Below, one piece after another: positions 21,300-29,055 of a DNA stretch of 51,983 nt. Origin of the DNA: Paludibacterium sp. (lineage in GTDB: Bacteria; Pseudomonadota; Gammaproteobacteria; Burkholderiales; Chromobacteriaceae); assembly GCF_019232825.1 (NCBI RefSeq), contig NZ_JAFAND010000110.1, forward strand, positions 1 through 51,983, given 5' to 3'. Position numbers and translations under genes: made by a program. Under the pieces are notes generated by a model, which was given only the letters and a program-made list of their open reading frames with translations, made no database searches and was not told the origin of the DNA. Numbering within the stretch: position 1 is the stretch's first letter; each line of letters begins with the position of its first letter.

Positions 21300-23555
21300 T
21301 TATATGCTGGCGTGGAAGGTTCGGTTGATCACGTCGAGCTGCTGCTCGCGCGACAGCTTGATGAAGTTCACCGCGTAGCCCGACACGCGGATGGTCAGCT
21401 GCGGATACTGCTCCGGATGTTCCATGGCATCGACCAGCGTTTCGCGGTTGAACACGTTGACGTTGACGTGGAAGCCGCCGGCGCAGCAATAGCCGTCCAG
21501 GCAATTGGACAGGTTGGCGATGCGCTCCGACAGCGTATGCCCCAATGCATCCGGTGTGGCCGAGGCGGTCCAGCTGATGCCGTCTTGCGCATCGTCGTAC
21601 GGCAGCTTGGCCACCGAGGCGCCCGCGGCGACGAAGCCCAGATGATCGCGGCCGTTCATCGGGTTGGCGCCCGGGGCGAACGGCTCGCCGGCGCGGCGGC
21701 CATCCGGCGTGTTGCCGGTCTTCTTGCCGTAGACCACGTTGGAGGTGATGGTCAGCACCGATTGCGTCGGCATCGCGTTGCGATAGGTCTTCTGCCTGCG
21801 CACCTTGTCCATGAAGCGGCGCACCAGATCCACGGCAATCTGGTCGACGCGGTCGTCGTTGTTGCCGAAGGCCGGATAACTGCCGTCGATCTTGAAGTCC
21901 ACCGCCAATCCCTGCTCGTTGCGGATCACGTGCACCTTGGCGTACTTGATGGCGGCCAGCGAGTCGGCGGCCACCGACAGGCCGGCGATGCCGCACGCCA
22001 TGGTGCGCAGGATGTCGCGATCGTGCAACGCCATCTCGATGCGCTCGTAGGCGTACTTGTCGTGCATGTAATGGATGCAGTTGAGCGCCTTGACGTAGGT
22101 ACGCGCCAGCCAGTCGAGCAGCAGATCGTACTTGATCATGACCTCGTTGAAATCGAGCAGTTCGCTGTCTATGGGGGAGAAGCCGCGCGCGACGCGCGCA
22201 CCGGACTTTTCGTCCACGCCGCCGTTGATCGCGTACAACAGCGCCTTGGCCAGGTTGGCGCGGGCGCCGAAGAACTGCATCTGCTTGCCGATGCGCATGG
22301 CGGAGACACAGCAGGCGATGCCGTAGTCGTCACCCCAATGCGGACGCATGACGTCGTCGCTCTCGTACTGGATCGCGCTGGTTTCGATCGAGGTTTTGGC
22401 GCAGAAGTCTTTGAACCCCTGCGGCAGCTGCTCCGACCACAGTACGGTCAAGTTCGGTTCCGGCGCCGGCCCCAGATTGTGCAGGGTGTTGAGAAAGCGG
22501 AAGCTGTTTTTTGTCACCAGCGTGCGGCCGTCGATGGCCATGCCGCCGATGCTTTCGGTGACCCAGGTCGGGTCGCCGGAGAACAATTCGTTGTATTCCG
22601 GTGTGCGCAGGAAGCGCACGATGCGCAGCTTGATCACCAGGTCGTCGATCAGCTCCTGCGCGCGCTCCTCGCTGATCCGTCCCGCGGCGAGGTCGCGGGT
22701 GAAGTAGATGTCGAGGAAGGTCGATACGCGGCCCAACGACATGGCGGCGCCGTTTTGTTCCTTCACCGCGGCGAGATAGCCGAAATACACCCATTGCACC
22801 GCTTCTTGCGCCGTGGTCGCCGGAAGGCTGATATCGAAGCCGTAGCCGGCCGCCATGGCCTTGAGTTCGCCCAACGCCCGGTACTGTTCCGACAGCTCCT
22901 CGCGCAGCCGGATCACTTCCTCGGTGAAGTCGCGCTCGTCCAGCTCGTCGAACAGCGCCTGCCGATCGGAGATCAGCCGGTCGACGCCGTACAGCGCAAC
23001 CCGGCGGTAGTCGCCGATGATGCGGCCGCGGCCGTAAGCATCCGGCAGACCGGTGATGACCCCCGATTTGCGCGCAGCGCGGATTTCCGCGCTGTAGGCG
23101 TCGAAGGTGCCCTGATTGTGGTCTTTGCGGTAGCGGTTGAAGGTATCCTTCAGCGTCGGGTCGAGCTGATAACCGTAGGCATTGAGCGCCGTTTCGACCA
23201 TGCGAATGCCGGAAAACGGCATGATGGCGCGCTTGAGCGGTTTGTCGGTCTGCAGGCCGACGATCAGCTCCTGCTCCTTGAGGATGTAGCCCGGCCCATA
23301 GGCGGTAATGCCGGCGCCCACGTCGGTGCTGGCATCCAGCACGCCCTTTTCGTGTTCTTCCTTCAACAGCGGCGTGAGCGCGGCCCAGATGGCGCGGGTG
23401 CGCGCGCTGGGGCCGCACAAAAAGGCGTCGTCGCCGCTATAGGGCGTCATGTTGAGCAGGATGAAATCGCGAACGTCGATGGCGTGTTGCCATTTGCCGC
23501 CGTGAAAGCCTTCCCAGGGGTCGAGCGCGGGCGCGGCACAGTCAGGGGTGTTCAT
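21300..23555 (-). CDS. pflB: Formate C-acetyltransferase (pyruvate/2-ketobutyrate formate-lyase)
   Basis: Glycyl-radical enzyme converting pyruvate and CoA to acetyl-CoA and formate without oxygen. 751 residues from ATG 23555 ([17 protein letters not shown]), preceded by AAGGAGAGG. Active-site cysteines C415-C416 lie in GIACCVSAM, and the radical glycine is G726 in RVSGYAV. Both are intact. Sequence motifs do not separate PflB from the 2-ketobutyrate enzyme TdcE. The enzyme needs a radical-SAM activase (PflA), and no pflA or focA is present in this window. The next gene downstream is a serine/threonine-type transporter. Confidence 0.94.
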   Translation of the reverse strand: MNTPDCAAPALDPWEGFHGGKWQHAIDVRDFILLNMTPYSGDDAFLCGPSARTRAIWAALTPLLKEEHEKGVLDASTDVGAGITAYGPGYILKEQELIVGLQTDKPLKRAIMPFSGIRMVETALNAYGYQLDPTLKDTFNRYRKDHNQGTFDAYSAEIRAARKSGVITGLPDAYGRGRIIGDYRRVALYGVDRLISDRQALFDELDERDFTEEVIRLREELSEQYRALGELKAMAAGYGFDISLPATTAQEAVQWVYFGYLAAVKEQNGAAMSLGRVSTFLDIYFTRDLAAGRISEERAQELIDDLVIKLRIVRFLRTPEYNELFSGDPTWVTESIGGMAIDGRTLVTKNSFRFLNTLHNLGPAPEPNLTVLWSEQLPQGFKDFCAKTSIETSAIQYESDDVMRPHWGDDYGIACCVSAMRIGKQMQFFGARANLAKALLYAINGGVDEKSGARVARGFSPIDSELLDFNEVMIKYDLLLDWLARTYVKALNCIHYMHDKYAYERIEMALHDRDILRTMACGIAGLSVAADSLAAIKYAKVHVIRNEQGLAVDFKIDGSYPAFGNNDDRVDQIAVDLVRRFMDKVRRQKTYRNAMPTQSVLTITSNVVYGKKTGNTPDGRRAGEPFAPGANPMNGRDHLGFVAAGASVAKLPYDDAQDGISWTASATPDALGHTLSERIANLSNCLDGYCCAGGFHVNVNVFNRETLVDAMEHPEQYPQLTIRVSGYAVNFIKLSREQQLDVINRTFHASI

Positions 23556-23598
23556 GAAGCCTCTCCTTAAACGCGGTCGTTGTCGGCACCCTGGGGCT

Positions 23599-23616
23599 AG
23601 GGCCTGTCTAGGCCCT
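23599..23616 (-). other. Hairpin between the PilZ-like gene and pflB
   Basis: AGGGCC-TGTCTA-GGCCCT (23599-23616) lies 3 bases past the stop of the upstream gene, in the 64-bp gap before pflB. There is no U-tract. It could partly uncouple the two genes. Confidence 0.4.
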
Positions 23617-23619
23617 AAG

Positions 23620-24129
23620 CTAACGGGCCAGGATGCCGCGGCGATGACGCCGGAACACCCATTTTTCCCACAGGTGCAAGGTGAATTCGTCAAATGTCGG
23701 CCGGATGTCGACGGTAATTTGATGCCCGCCCGCCACCGGGACGCTGCCACTGACGGTCACCGCCAGATAGAGGATCAGCGCCGAGTCGGCATGCGGAAAC
23801 ATTTCCAGCCGCAGCCGTTCGCCCAGCGTGAACGGGTGCGGCGAAAGCCAACCCACGGCATCGAGCCCGACACGGCAGTCCATCAGCGCCGGCCGTTGCG
23901 GATAGCGCGACAACAGGCTGACTTCCAACGCCAGGTCAAGCTTGGCCTCCAGTCGTTGCAACAGCGGATCGGTGTTTTCCACGCTGTCGACCGGCGCGGC
24001 CAGCACCTTGAGCGCCAGCCGGGTTTCCCGCACCTGCTGCGGCGTACAGCCGCTCTCCGGCAGGGGGATGGCGGCAAACGGCAGCTCGGCGTCAAAGCTG
24101 GCGGTGGCGAGCGTTGGGAGCAATGACAT
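23620..24129 (-). CDS. PilZ-like cytoplasmic protein, possibly c-di-GMP responsive
   Basis: 169 residues from ATG 24129 ([13 protein letters not shown]); a start seven codons upstream is possible. No signal peptide or membrane segment. The central to C-terminal part ([40 protein letters not shown], then a beta-rich stretch) has the look of an atypical PilZ domain, but the classical RxxxR and D/NxSxxG motifs are not clear. A role as a c-di-GMP sensor is a weak inference. It lies between serB and pflB on the same strand. A short inverted repeat TTCAAT-AATC-ATTGAA (24146-24161) sits just before its start. Confidence 0.6.
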   Translation of the reverse strand: MSLLPTLATASFDAELPFAAIPLPESGCTPQQVRETRLALKVLAAPVDSVENTDPLLQRLEAKLDLALEVSLLSRYPQRPALMDCRVGLDAVGWLSPHPFTLGERLRLEMFPHADSALILYLAVTVSGSVPVAGGHQITVDIRPTFDEFTLHLWEKWVFRRHRRGILAR

Positions 24130-24177
24130 GTGTGACCTCGGTATATTCAATAATCATTGAAGCACAATCGGGCGGAA

Positions 24178-25032
24178 TTAGCGGAACAAACGCACGAGGC
24201 CATCCAGGCTGCCGGCATTGATCGTCGCGTCCGCTTGCGCGCGCACCACCGGTTTGGCCTGAAACGCCACGCCGATGCCCGCTTCGCCCAACATTTTCAA
24301 ATCGTTGGCGCCGTCGCCCACGGCCAATACCTGGTGCGGGGCAAGACCAAGCCGTTCGCGCGTTTCGATCAGCAAGTCGCGCTTGGCGTCGGCGTCGATG
24401 ATCCTTCCTTGCACGCGGCCGGTCAGTTTGCCGTTGCGTATTTCCAATTGATTGGCGTGGCTATAGTCGAGCCGCAGGCTGGCGCGCAGTCGGTCGGTGA
24501 AGTAGGTGAAGCCACCGGAAATCAGCATGAATTTCACCCCCTGCCGCTGACAGGCGGTGACGAGCGCTTCCGCGCCGGGGGTTAGACGCAGCCGTTCATG
24601 GTAGACCCGGTCGAGCGCGGAAGCGTCGAGTCCGGCTAACAGCGCCACCCGTTCCGTCAGCGAGGCGGCAAAGTCGAGCTCGCCGCGCATCGAACGCTCG
24701 GTGATGGCCGCTACGTGCGCTTTCAATCCCTGCATGTCGGCGATTTCATCGATGCATTCGATGGTGATCAGCGTCGAGTCCATATCGGAGACGACGAGAC
24801 CCAGGTCGGCAAAACGCATCGCGCTCGGCATCCAGCCCGCGTCCCACGACCAGTCGTGGCAGAGGTCGGCGACCTCGGCGCGCAGGCGTAAATTGGCGGC
24901 GGTGAGGCGCGCTTGCGTCGGCGCGGTGCGCTCGACGGCGCTGGCGCTCGTCAGTTTGACCAGCCGGGAAAGCCGCGCGTCGTCGAGCGGCTTGGGAGAT
25001 TGCACAACCAGGGTAATCGCGTTTGCGGTCAT
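24178..25032 (-). CDS. serB: Phosphoserine phosphatase
   Basis: HAD enzyme that releases serine from phosphoserine, the last step of serine synthesis. 284 residues. The N-terminal about 75 residues form the regulatory region; the catalytic motif DMDSTLITIECIDEIADM, the SGGFTYFTDRL motif II and GDGANDLKMLGEAGIGVAF are complete. It sits 93 bases beyond queE on the same strand and 48 bases before the PilZ-like gene. Confidence 0.96.
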   Translation of the reverse strand: MTANAITLVVQSPKPLDDARLSRLVKLTSASAVERTAPTQARLTAANLRLRAEVADLCHDWSWDAGWMPSAMRFADLGLVVSDMDSTLITIECIDEIADMQGLKAHVAAITERSMRGELDFAASLTERVALLAGLDASALDRVYHERLRLTPGAEALVTACQRQGVKFMLISGGFTYFTDRLRASLRLDYSHANQLEIRNGKLTGRVQGRIIDADAKRDLLIETRERLGLAPHQVLAVGDGANDLKMLGEAGIGVAFQAKPVVRAQADATINAGSLDGLVRLFR

Positions 25033-25125
25033 CGTCTCGAGAGAGGAAGGGACGCTTCGGGGCGTCGGATTAATCTATTTGACGATGATTATTGCATAGC
25101 CGCATCCGCCGCCGGCGAGAAAATC

Positions 25126-25755
25126 TCAACGGATGTGGATGACCTTGTGGGTTTGCAGTGACAACCGCCAACGCGGATGCGCCAGGCAGTAATCGATGGC
25201 GGCCTGCCGATTGGCCGCAGCGTCCGGGCCGTCCATCGGCTGCAGGTACCAGTGGGCGAACTGGAGCCCCTCGAAAGCCTCCGGCAGCGCGCCGGGCTGC
25301 GGATAAACCAGCTTGAGCTCGTCGCCCGACGTCTGCTCGAGCGGCGCGCCGGCCTTGGGGCTGACGCAGATCCAGTCGATGCCCGCCGGTGCGGCCACGG
25401 TGCCGTTGGTTTCCACCGCCACCTCGAAGCCGCGCGCGTGCAAAGCGTCGATCAATGGCGTATCCAGCTGCAAGAGCGGCTCGCCGCCGGTGCAAACGAC
25501 GTAGGGCGTCCCTTGGCCGAGGTCGGGCCAGGTGGCGGCGATGCGGTCGGCCAACCGGGCGGCGTCGGCGAACTTGCCGCCGTCCGGCCCGGCGCCGACA
25601 AAGTCGGTATCGCAGAATTGGCAGATGGCCTGGGCGCGGTGGCGCTCCTTGCCGCTCCACAAATTACAGCCGGCAAAACGGCAAAACACCGCGGCGCGGC
25701 CGGTTTGCCGGCCTTCGCCCTGTAGTGTGTAGAAGATTTCCTTGACCGTGTACAT
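25126..25755 (-). CDS. queE: 7-carboxy-7-deazaguanine synthase (radical SAM)
   Basis: Radical-SAM enzyme forming 7-carboxy-7-deazaguanine in queuosine synthesis. 209 residues. The iron-sulfur cluster cysteines lie in CRFAGCNLWSGKE and ICQFCDTDF with the long spacing of the E. coli/Burkholderia type rather than the compact CxxxCxxC form. GGEPLLQ is the SAM-binding motif. It follows queD by 9 bases and ends the queCDE cluster. Confidence 0.95.
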   Translation of the reverse strand: MYTVKEIFYTLQGEGRQTGRAAVFCRFAGCNLWSGKERHRAQAICQFCDTDFVGAGPDGGKFADAARLADRIAATWPDLGQGTPYVVCTGGEPLLQLDTPLIDALHARGFEVAVETNGTVAAPAGIDWICVSPKAGAPLEQTSGDELKLVYPQPGALPEAFEGLQFAHWYLQPMDGPDAAANRQAAIDYCLAHPRWRLSLQTHKVIHIR

Positions 25756-25764
25756 GACCCCACC

Positions 25765-26787
25765 CTACAAAAGCGGCCAGCGCATGTCGTGGTCGAAGGT
25801 CAGCGATACGCCGCGTTCGGCGGTATCGTACAGATCGATGCGCGCGAGTTCGGGCACCAGCGGCGACAGGTGCATGTGCACCCATTCCGCCACCGAGGTG
25901 CTCTTACCGTTGCGGATGCCGGAGAGACGGTCGAGCGGGTTGTGGTCGAGCTGACGGTAGACCGGCTTGAAGCGGTCTTTGACGTCGCCGAAGTCGAGTA
26001 CCCAGCCCATCGTGCGGTCCAAGTCGCCGGTCAGCATCAGGCGAATCAGATAGCTGTGGCCGGTGTAGGCGCCGCTGGCGTCGAACGGCACGGCGCTTTC
26101 GAAGCGCTGCTCCTTCCAGATGTTGAAGCGCTGGCCATCGTATTGACTGCCCGCGCTGTGGGTCTCGCGCACTTCGACCCAGGCGAGCGCTGGCAATACC
26201 TCTCGCAGGCGTTCGAATAGCCATTTGGCCAGTACTTCGCTGGTCGGGTTGTCCAGGCCGTCGATGTCGTTCAGATAGTGGTGATTGAGCTGATCGAACA
26301 ACGGCAGCCAGGCCGCTTCCAACTGCATGTGGTCGCAACGGCTGGCATCGGCGAATAGCCTCACGCCGAAACGGTGGCCATGCAGGCGGCCGCATTTGTG
26401 GCCGGACGGCACTTGCGGCAATTGATGCGCGGCCTCGAACGAGACGTTGAGATGGATGAGCGCGGTCTGGTTGTCGACCAGCGCGCCACGGCGCGCCGAA
26501 CTTTGCAGCGCCAAGGTCACCGGGCTGGAAATGCTGTCGGCTAAAAAGCGCGCGATGCCCAGATCGCTCGGATCGGCCAGCGTGTCGTTGATCTGCGCGT
26601 AATCCAGCGCGGCGGCGGCATCGCGAAGCGCGGCTTCCAGCGAGGCTTGATCGGTATGGGTGGCGTCGGCGCGCGCCAACGCACGGAAGCTGTGTCCGTG
26701 CAGATTGACCAGGCGCTCGTCGGTGGCGCCGGGGATGCGCCTGGCGGCCTCGAAACCGGTGGCGGCCAACAGAAAGGTGGTATGCAT
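25765..26787 (-). CDS. queD: 6-carboxytetrahydropterin synthase with three T-fold-like segments
   Basis: Converts dihydroneopterin triphosphate to 6-carboxytetrahydropterin, the second queuosine step. Canonical QueD is about 120 residues; this one has 340. Segment 1 (about 1-110) keeps only HGH (30-32). Segment 2 (about 112-218) is the complete one, with FEAAHQLP (H121), HKCGRLHGH (C132, H136, H138), LNHHYLND, NPTSE and VRETHSAGSQY. Segment 3 (about 228-336) has the family block VLDFGDVKDRF (about 263-273) and QLDHNPLD but lacks the zinc triad. Segment 2 should be catalytic. The gene is 1 base from queC and 9 from queE. Confidence 0.92.
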   Translation of the reverse strand: MHTTFLLAATGFEAARRIPGATDERLVNLHGHSFRALARADATHTDQASLEAALRDAAAALDYAQINDTLADPSDLGIARFLADSISSPVTLALQSSARRGALVDNQTALIHLNVSFEAAHQLPQVPSGHKCGRLHGHRFGVRLFADASRCDHMQLEAAWLPLFDQLNHHYLNDIDGLDNPTSEVLAKWLFERLREVLPALAWVEVRETHSAGSQYDGQRFNIWKEQRFESAVPFDASGAYTGHSYLIRLMLTGDLDRTMGWVLDFGDVKDRFKPVYRQLDHNPLDRLSGIRNGKSTSVAEWVHMHLSPLVPELARIDLYDTAERGVSLTFDHDMRWPLL

Positions 26788-26788
26788 G

Positions 26789-27481
26789 TCAGCTCCGCGC
26801 GGTTCGCTCGATCAGCGGGTCGGCGACGCCGGCCTCGGCGAAGCCGCGCGCGCGCAGCCGGCACGAGTCGCACTCGCCGCATGGCGGCACCGCGCCGTTG
26901 TAGCAAGTATGGCTCCAGGCCATGGCCGCCATGGCGCCGACTTCCTCTGCCAGATGCACCGTTTCCGCCTTGGTCATGTACATCAGCGGCGCGTGCAGCG
27001 TGAGCCGCGGCGCGTCCATGCCGAGCCGGATGGCCAATTCCAACGCCTTGAGCGTGTTTTCGCGGCAGTCTGGGTAGCCGGAGTAATCCGTTTGCGCGAC
27101 GCCAGTGACGATATGGCCGATGCCGCGGGTGTAGGCCAGGGCGGCGGCGAAGGTCAGGAAAATCAGATTGCGTCCCGGCACGAAGGTATTGGGCAGCGCG
27201 TCGGTGTGCGCTTCGCCGGTTTGCGGCGTCAGCGAGGCATCGGTCAGGGCGTTGCCGCCGATGGCGGCAAAGGTGTCGATCGGCAGCACCGTTTGCGCCA
27301 CGCCGGCGAGTTTGGCGACGGTCGACGCCGCCTCCAGCTCGATGCGGTGGCGCTGGCCATAGTCGAAGGTGACCGCCGAGACGTTGGCCTGGCCAAAGCG
27401 GCGGATCGCCCAAAAGAGACAGGTTGTCGAGTCCTGGCCGCCGGAGAGCACCACCAGGGCCTTGTCGGTATGTTGTTCCAT
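26789..27481 (-). CDS. queC: 7-cyano-7-deazaguanine synthase
   Basis: ATP-dependent enzyme that makes preQ0 from 7-carboxy-7-deazaguanine and ammonia. 230 residues from ATG 27481 (MEQHTDKALVVLSGG), chosen because the ATP pyrophosphatase loop SGGQDSTTC follows directly; in-frame starts upstream at 27493 and beyond add unconserved residues. The zinc site is CYNGAVPPCGECDSC. It is the first gene of queC-queD-queE. I saw no preQ1 riboswitch upstream. Confidence 0.95.
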   Translation of the reverse strand: MEQHTDKALVVLSGGQDSTTCLFWAIRRFGQANVSAVTFDYGQRHRIELEAASTVAKLAGVAQTVLPIDTFAAIGGNALTDASLTPQTGEAHTDALPNTFVPGRNLIFLTFAAALAYTRGIGHIVTGVAQTDYSGYPDCRENTLKALELAIRLGMDAPRLTLHAPLMYMTKAETVHLAEEVGAMAAMAWSHTCYNGAVPPCGECDSCRLRARGFAEAGVADPLIERTARS

Positions 27482-27794
27482 GCAATGTTCCATCGATAAA
27501 CAGTCGAGGTCGCGGCACACGGGATCGGTCTCACCCGGCGCGGCGTCGGGCGCGTTGTCGCGCGCCCAAGGCAATCGCATAGTGTAGCCGTTTTCGCAAC
27601 GCGCCACCAGAATGCGCCTCGCCCGCACCATCGCCTCGCTGCACGCTTTATTTATGGCTCAAGCGTCGGCGGCTTGCATCCAGCCGGGAGAAAAGGGCGA
27701 GACGATCATCGGCAACGATGATCGTCAGAGGGTGTTGACTCACCCATGCTCGCGAAGCGAGCGCCCCCTCCCAGGGAGAGGGCAGGGGGAGGGA
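27482..27794. other. Intergenic region with terminator and REP-like hairpins
   Basis: No gene is supported. From queC outward it holds a TACACT -10-like element on the minus strand (near 27582), a perfect hairpin (27701-27726), and a compact structured block (27748-27782). The block contains GCTCGC-GAA-GCGAGC and CCCTCCC-A-GGGAGAGGG, the type of GC-rich palindromic repeat common between genes in proteobacteria. Confidence 0.5.
27701..27726 (-). terminator. Terminator of the small-peptide gene array
   Basis: An 11-bp perfect stem, GACGATCATCG (27701-27711) with CGATGATCGTC (27716-27726), closes a GCAA loop. On the minus strand it is followed by TCGCCCTTTT, so it can end transcripts coming from the four small genes before queC. 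Confidence 0.6.
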
Positions 27795-28058
27795 TCAAGA
27801 CTTGCGCCGAACGACGACGACCCGTTGGCCGTCACGGTTGGCGAGACATTGGACGGGGCTGAGCAGGCAGTTGAGCCGGTAAACCCGTGCGCCGGGCTGC
27901 TTGAGCTTGTCCTCCAGCGACAAGGCGCGCTCGTCCACGGGCGCGCGCGTCAGCGAGGGGGCGGCCGCGCCGGCGCGCGGCAACACCAGGCCGCAGAACA
28001 GTGCGGCGCACGCGCAGGCGGCAAGGAAGGGGGAGAACGGTTGGTTTTGTGTCGGCAT
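27795..28058 (-). CDS. Exported Cys-loop small protein, copy D
   Basis: 87 residues, one of four tandem paralogues (27795-28927); no known family recognised. The signal peptide spans about 8-33 (FSPFLAACACAALFCGLVLP, AGA-AAP cleavage). The mature part has LSLEDKLKQ (about 47-54), then YRLNCLLSPVQCL with C64 and C71 (CX6C), then a charged tail ending VVVVRRKS. Those two are the only cysteines after the signal peptide, so one small disulfide loop is likely. TAGGAG lies 6 bases before the ATG. The gene starts 8 bases after copy C stops. It is the most divergent core (LLSPV instead of YFSPI). Confidence 0.8.
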   Translation of the reverse strand: MPTQNQPFSPFLAACACAALFCGLVLPRAGAAAPSLTRAPVDERALSLEDKLKQPGARVYRLNCLLSPVQCLANRDGQRVVVVRRKS

Positions 28059-28066
28059 GAGGGCTC

Positions 28067-28282
28067 CTATGACCGCCGCAACACGTAGAGCGGTTCATTG
28101 CTGGCGTTGGGGAAGCATTGGATCGGGCTGAAATAGCAGTTGAACTTGAAGCGCACCACTTCCACTGCCGGCGCCTGTCCGGATGACGCCTCGGCGGCGC
28201 CGGCTAACAGCAGACAACATACCAGTGCCGCGCCAAAGCGGGCGAATCGGTTCGAAGGGGCGCGTCGAGAAGCGGTCGGCAT
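28067..28282 (-). CDS. Exported Cys-loop small protein, copy C (allatostatin-C-like core)
   Basis: 71 residues. Signal peptide about 12-32 (FARFGAALVCCLLLAGAAEA, cleavage near AEA-SS). The mature region is only about 40 residues: VVRFKFNCYFSPIQCF (43-57, cysteines C49 and C56), then PNASNEPLYVLRRS. The ribosome site AAAGGAA lies about 8 bases before ATG 28282. The core resembles insect allatostatin C (QVRFRQCYFNPISCF): VRF, CYF, PI and CF are shared once one residue is inserted before the first Cys. The receptor, partner and function in bacteria are unknown. Confidence 0.8.
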   Translation of the reverse strand: MPTASRRAPSNRFARFGAALVCCLLLAGAAEASSGQAPAVEVVRFKFNCYFSPIQCFPNASNEPLYVLRRS

Positions 28283-28308
28283 GGCTCGGTTCCTTTGTCT
28301 CGGAGGGA

Positions 28309-28536
28309 TTAGTCGTGCAAATACACGCACTGGATTGGGCTGAAATAGCAGTTGTGGGTGAACCGTTTGACGGCGCCGTTCCGGATCAGTTCGGCCAATT
28401 TGGATGAGTGCAGCCTGTTGGCGGTTGGCTGTTGCGCCGAGCGGGCCTCCGCGGCGAGGGCGGCGGGTGACATGACGCTGTGGCACAGCGCGCAGGCGAG
28501 AAGGCTGAATGTGGCGTGGCGGTGTTGGATGAACAT
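28309..28536 (-). CDS. Exported Cys-loop small protein, copy B (short tail)
   Basis: 75 residues from ATG 28536, preceded by AAAGGAATC. Signal peptide about 8-29 (ATFSLLACALCHSVMSPAALA, ALA-AEA cleavage). The mature part has SSKLAELIRNGAVKRF followed by THNCYFSPIQCVYLHD (cysteines C63 and C70). A dibasic KR lies six residues before the first Cys. It differs from its paralogues in ending five residues after the loop, without the VLRxKS tail. Gap to copy C is 26 bases; same strand and probably the same transcript. Confidence 0.8.
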   Translation of the reverse strand: MFIQHRHATFSLLACALCHSVMSPAALAAEARSAQQPTANRLHSSKLAELIRNGAVKRFTHNCYFSPIQCVYLHD

Positions 28537-28629
28537 GGATCGATTCCTTTCCATCTGGCTGTGGGGAACGTCCAACGGCTGTGGCCGCTGGATTACGTCT
28601 TCCACCGTAATCACACGCACGCAGCGGGG

Positions 28630-28652
28630 CCAGCCGCTGATGCCGCGGCTGG
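28630..28652 (-). other. Hairpin between copies A and B
   Basis: CCAGCCGC (28630-28637) and GCGGCTGG (28645-28652) form a perfect 8-bp stem about 25 bases after copy A stops, within the 139-bp gap. No U-tract follows on the minus strand. It could be a processing or stability element setting copy A apart from B-C-D. Confidence 0.4.
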
Positions 28653-28675
28653 CTGTGGGATTTGACTGATCCGGG

Positions 28676-28927
28676 CTACGATTTGGGCCGGAGGACGGAA
28701 AGGCGCAACTTATCGTTTCCCTTGAGCAGGCATTGAATGGGGCTGAAAAAGCAGTTCACCCGGTAGGGCCTGACCTCCATGTGTTTCAATTTTTCGGCCA
28801 GCGAGGCCGGGGGCGGCGCCGCGGCGGGCGCGGCGAAGCTCGCCTCCAGCCACAGCGATCCGCATAACAAGGCGGCCCCCATACCCGGGGTTAGGCAAAT
28901 TTTTTCCGTCACGCCATCAAAGCGCAT
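28676..28927 (-). CDS. Exported Cys-loop small protein, copy A (first of the array)
   Basis: 83 residues from ATG 28927 (MRFDGVTEK), with AAGAGGAG 8 bases upstream; an in-frame ATG 17 codons earlier is rejected. The hydrophobic signal segment is about 12-32 (LTPGMGAALLCGSLWLEASFA), cleavage near SFA-AP. The mature part has SLAEKLKHM, then YRVNCFFSPIQCLL (C59 and C66), then NDKLRLSVLRPKS. It shares the helix-like SLxxKLK, the NCxxSPxQC loop and the VLRxKS tail with copy D. The promoter probably lies in the 128 bases up to the divergent lipid kinase gene. Confidence 0.8.
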   Translation of the reverse strand: MRFDGVTEKICLTPGMGAALLCGSLWLEASFAAPAAAPPPASLAEKLKHMEVRPYRVNCFFSPIQCLLKGNDKLRLSVLRPKS

Positions 28928-29055
28928 GATGTCACTCCTCTTCTTGTGGGACCGGTTGACGACAACCGCCGCCATCATAATCAGAGGGGGGGCGCCTTGG
29001 CTGCTCCCCTTTATGCGGCTTGCGCTGTATGGCCGCTAACCCGTAACCTTCACTG

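Noticed and set aside
21297-23570. 757-codon plus-strand frame opposite pflB
   Set aside because: Antisense shadow; pflB has intact active-site motifs. Similar long frames opposite aceA, hutH and hutU are rejected for the same reason.
24146-24161. FNR site before the PilZ-like gene
   Set aside because: TTCAAT-AATC-ATTGAA is palindromic, but does not match TTGAT-N4-ATCAA well, and it is upstream of the PilZ-like gene rather than pflB.
27482-27640. preQ1 riboswitch before queC
   Set aside because: No matching stem with the A-rich tail and CTAA-type end was seen on the minus strand.
27612-28669. Plus-strand frames across the small-peptide array
   Set aside because: They lack ribosome sites and any conservation between copies, whereas the minus-strand frames have signal peptides, ribosome sites and a shared core.
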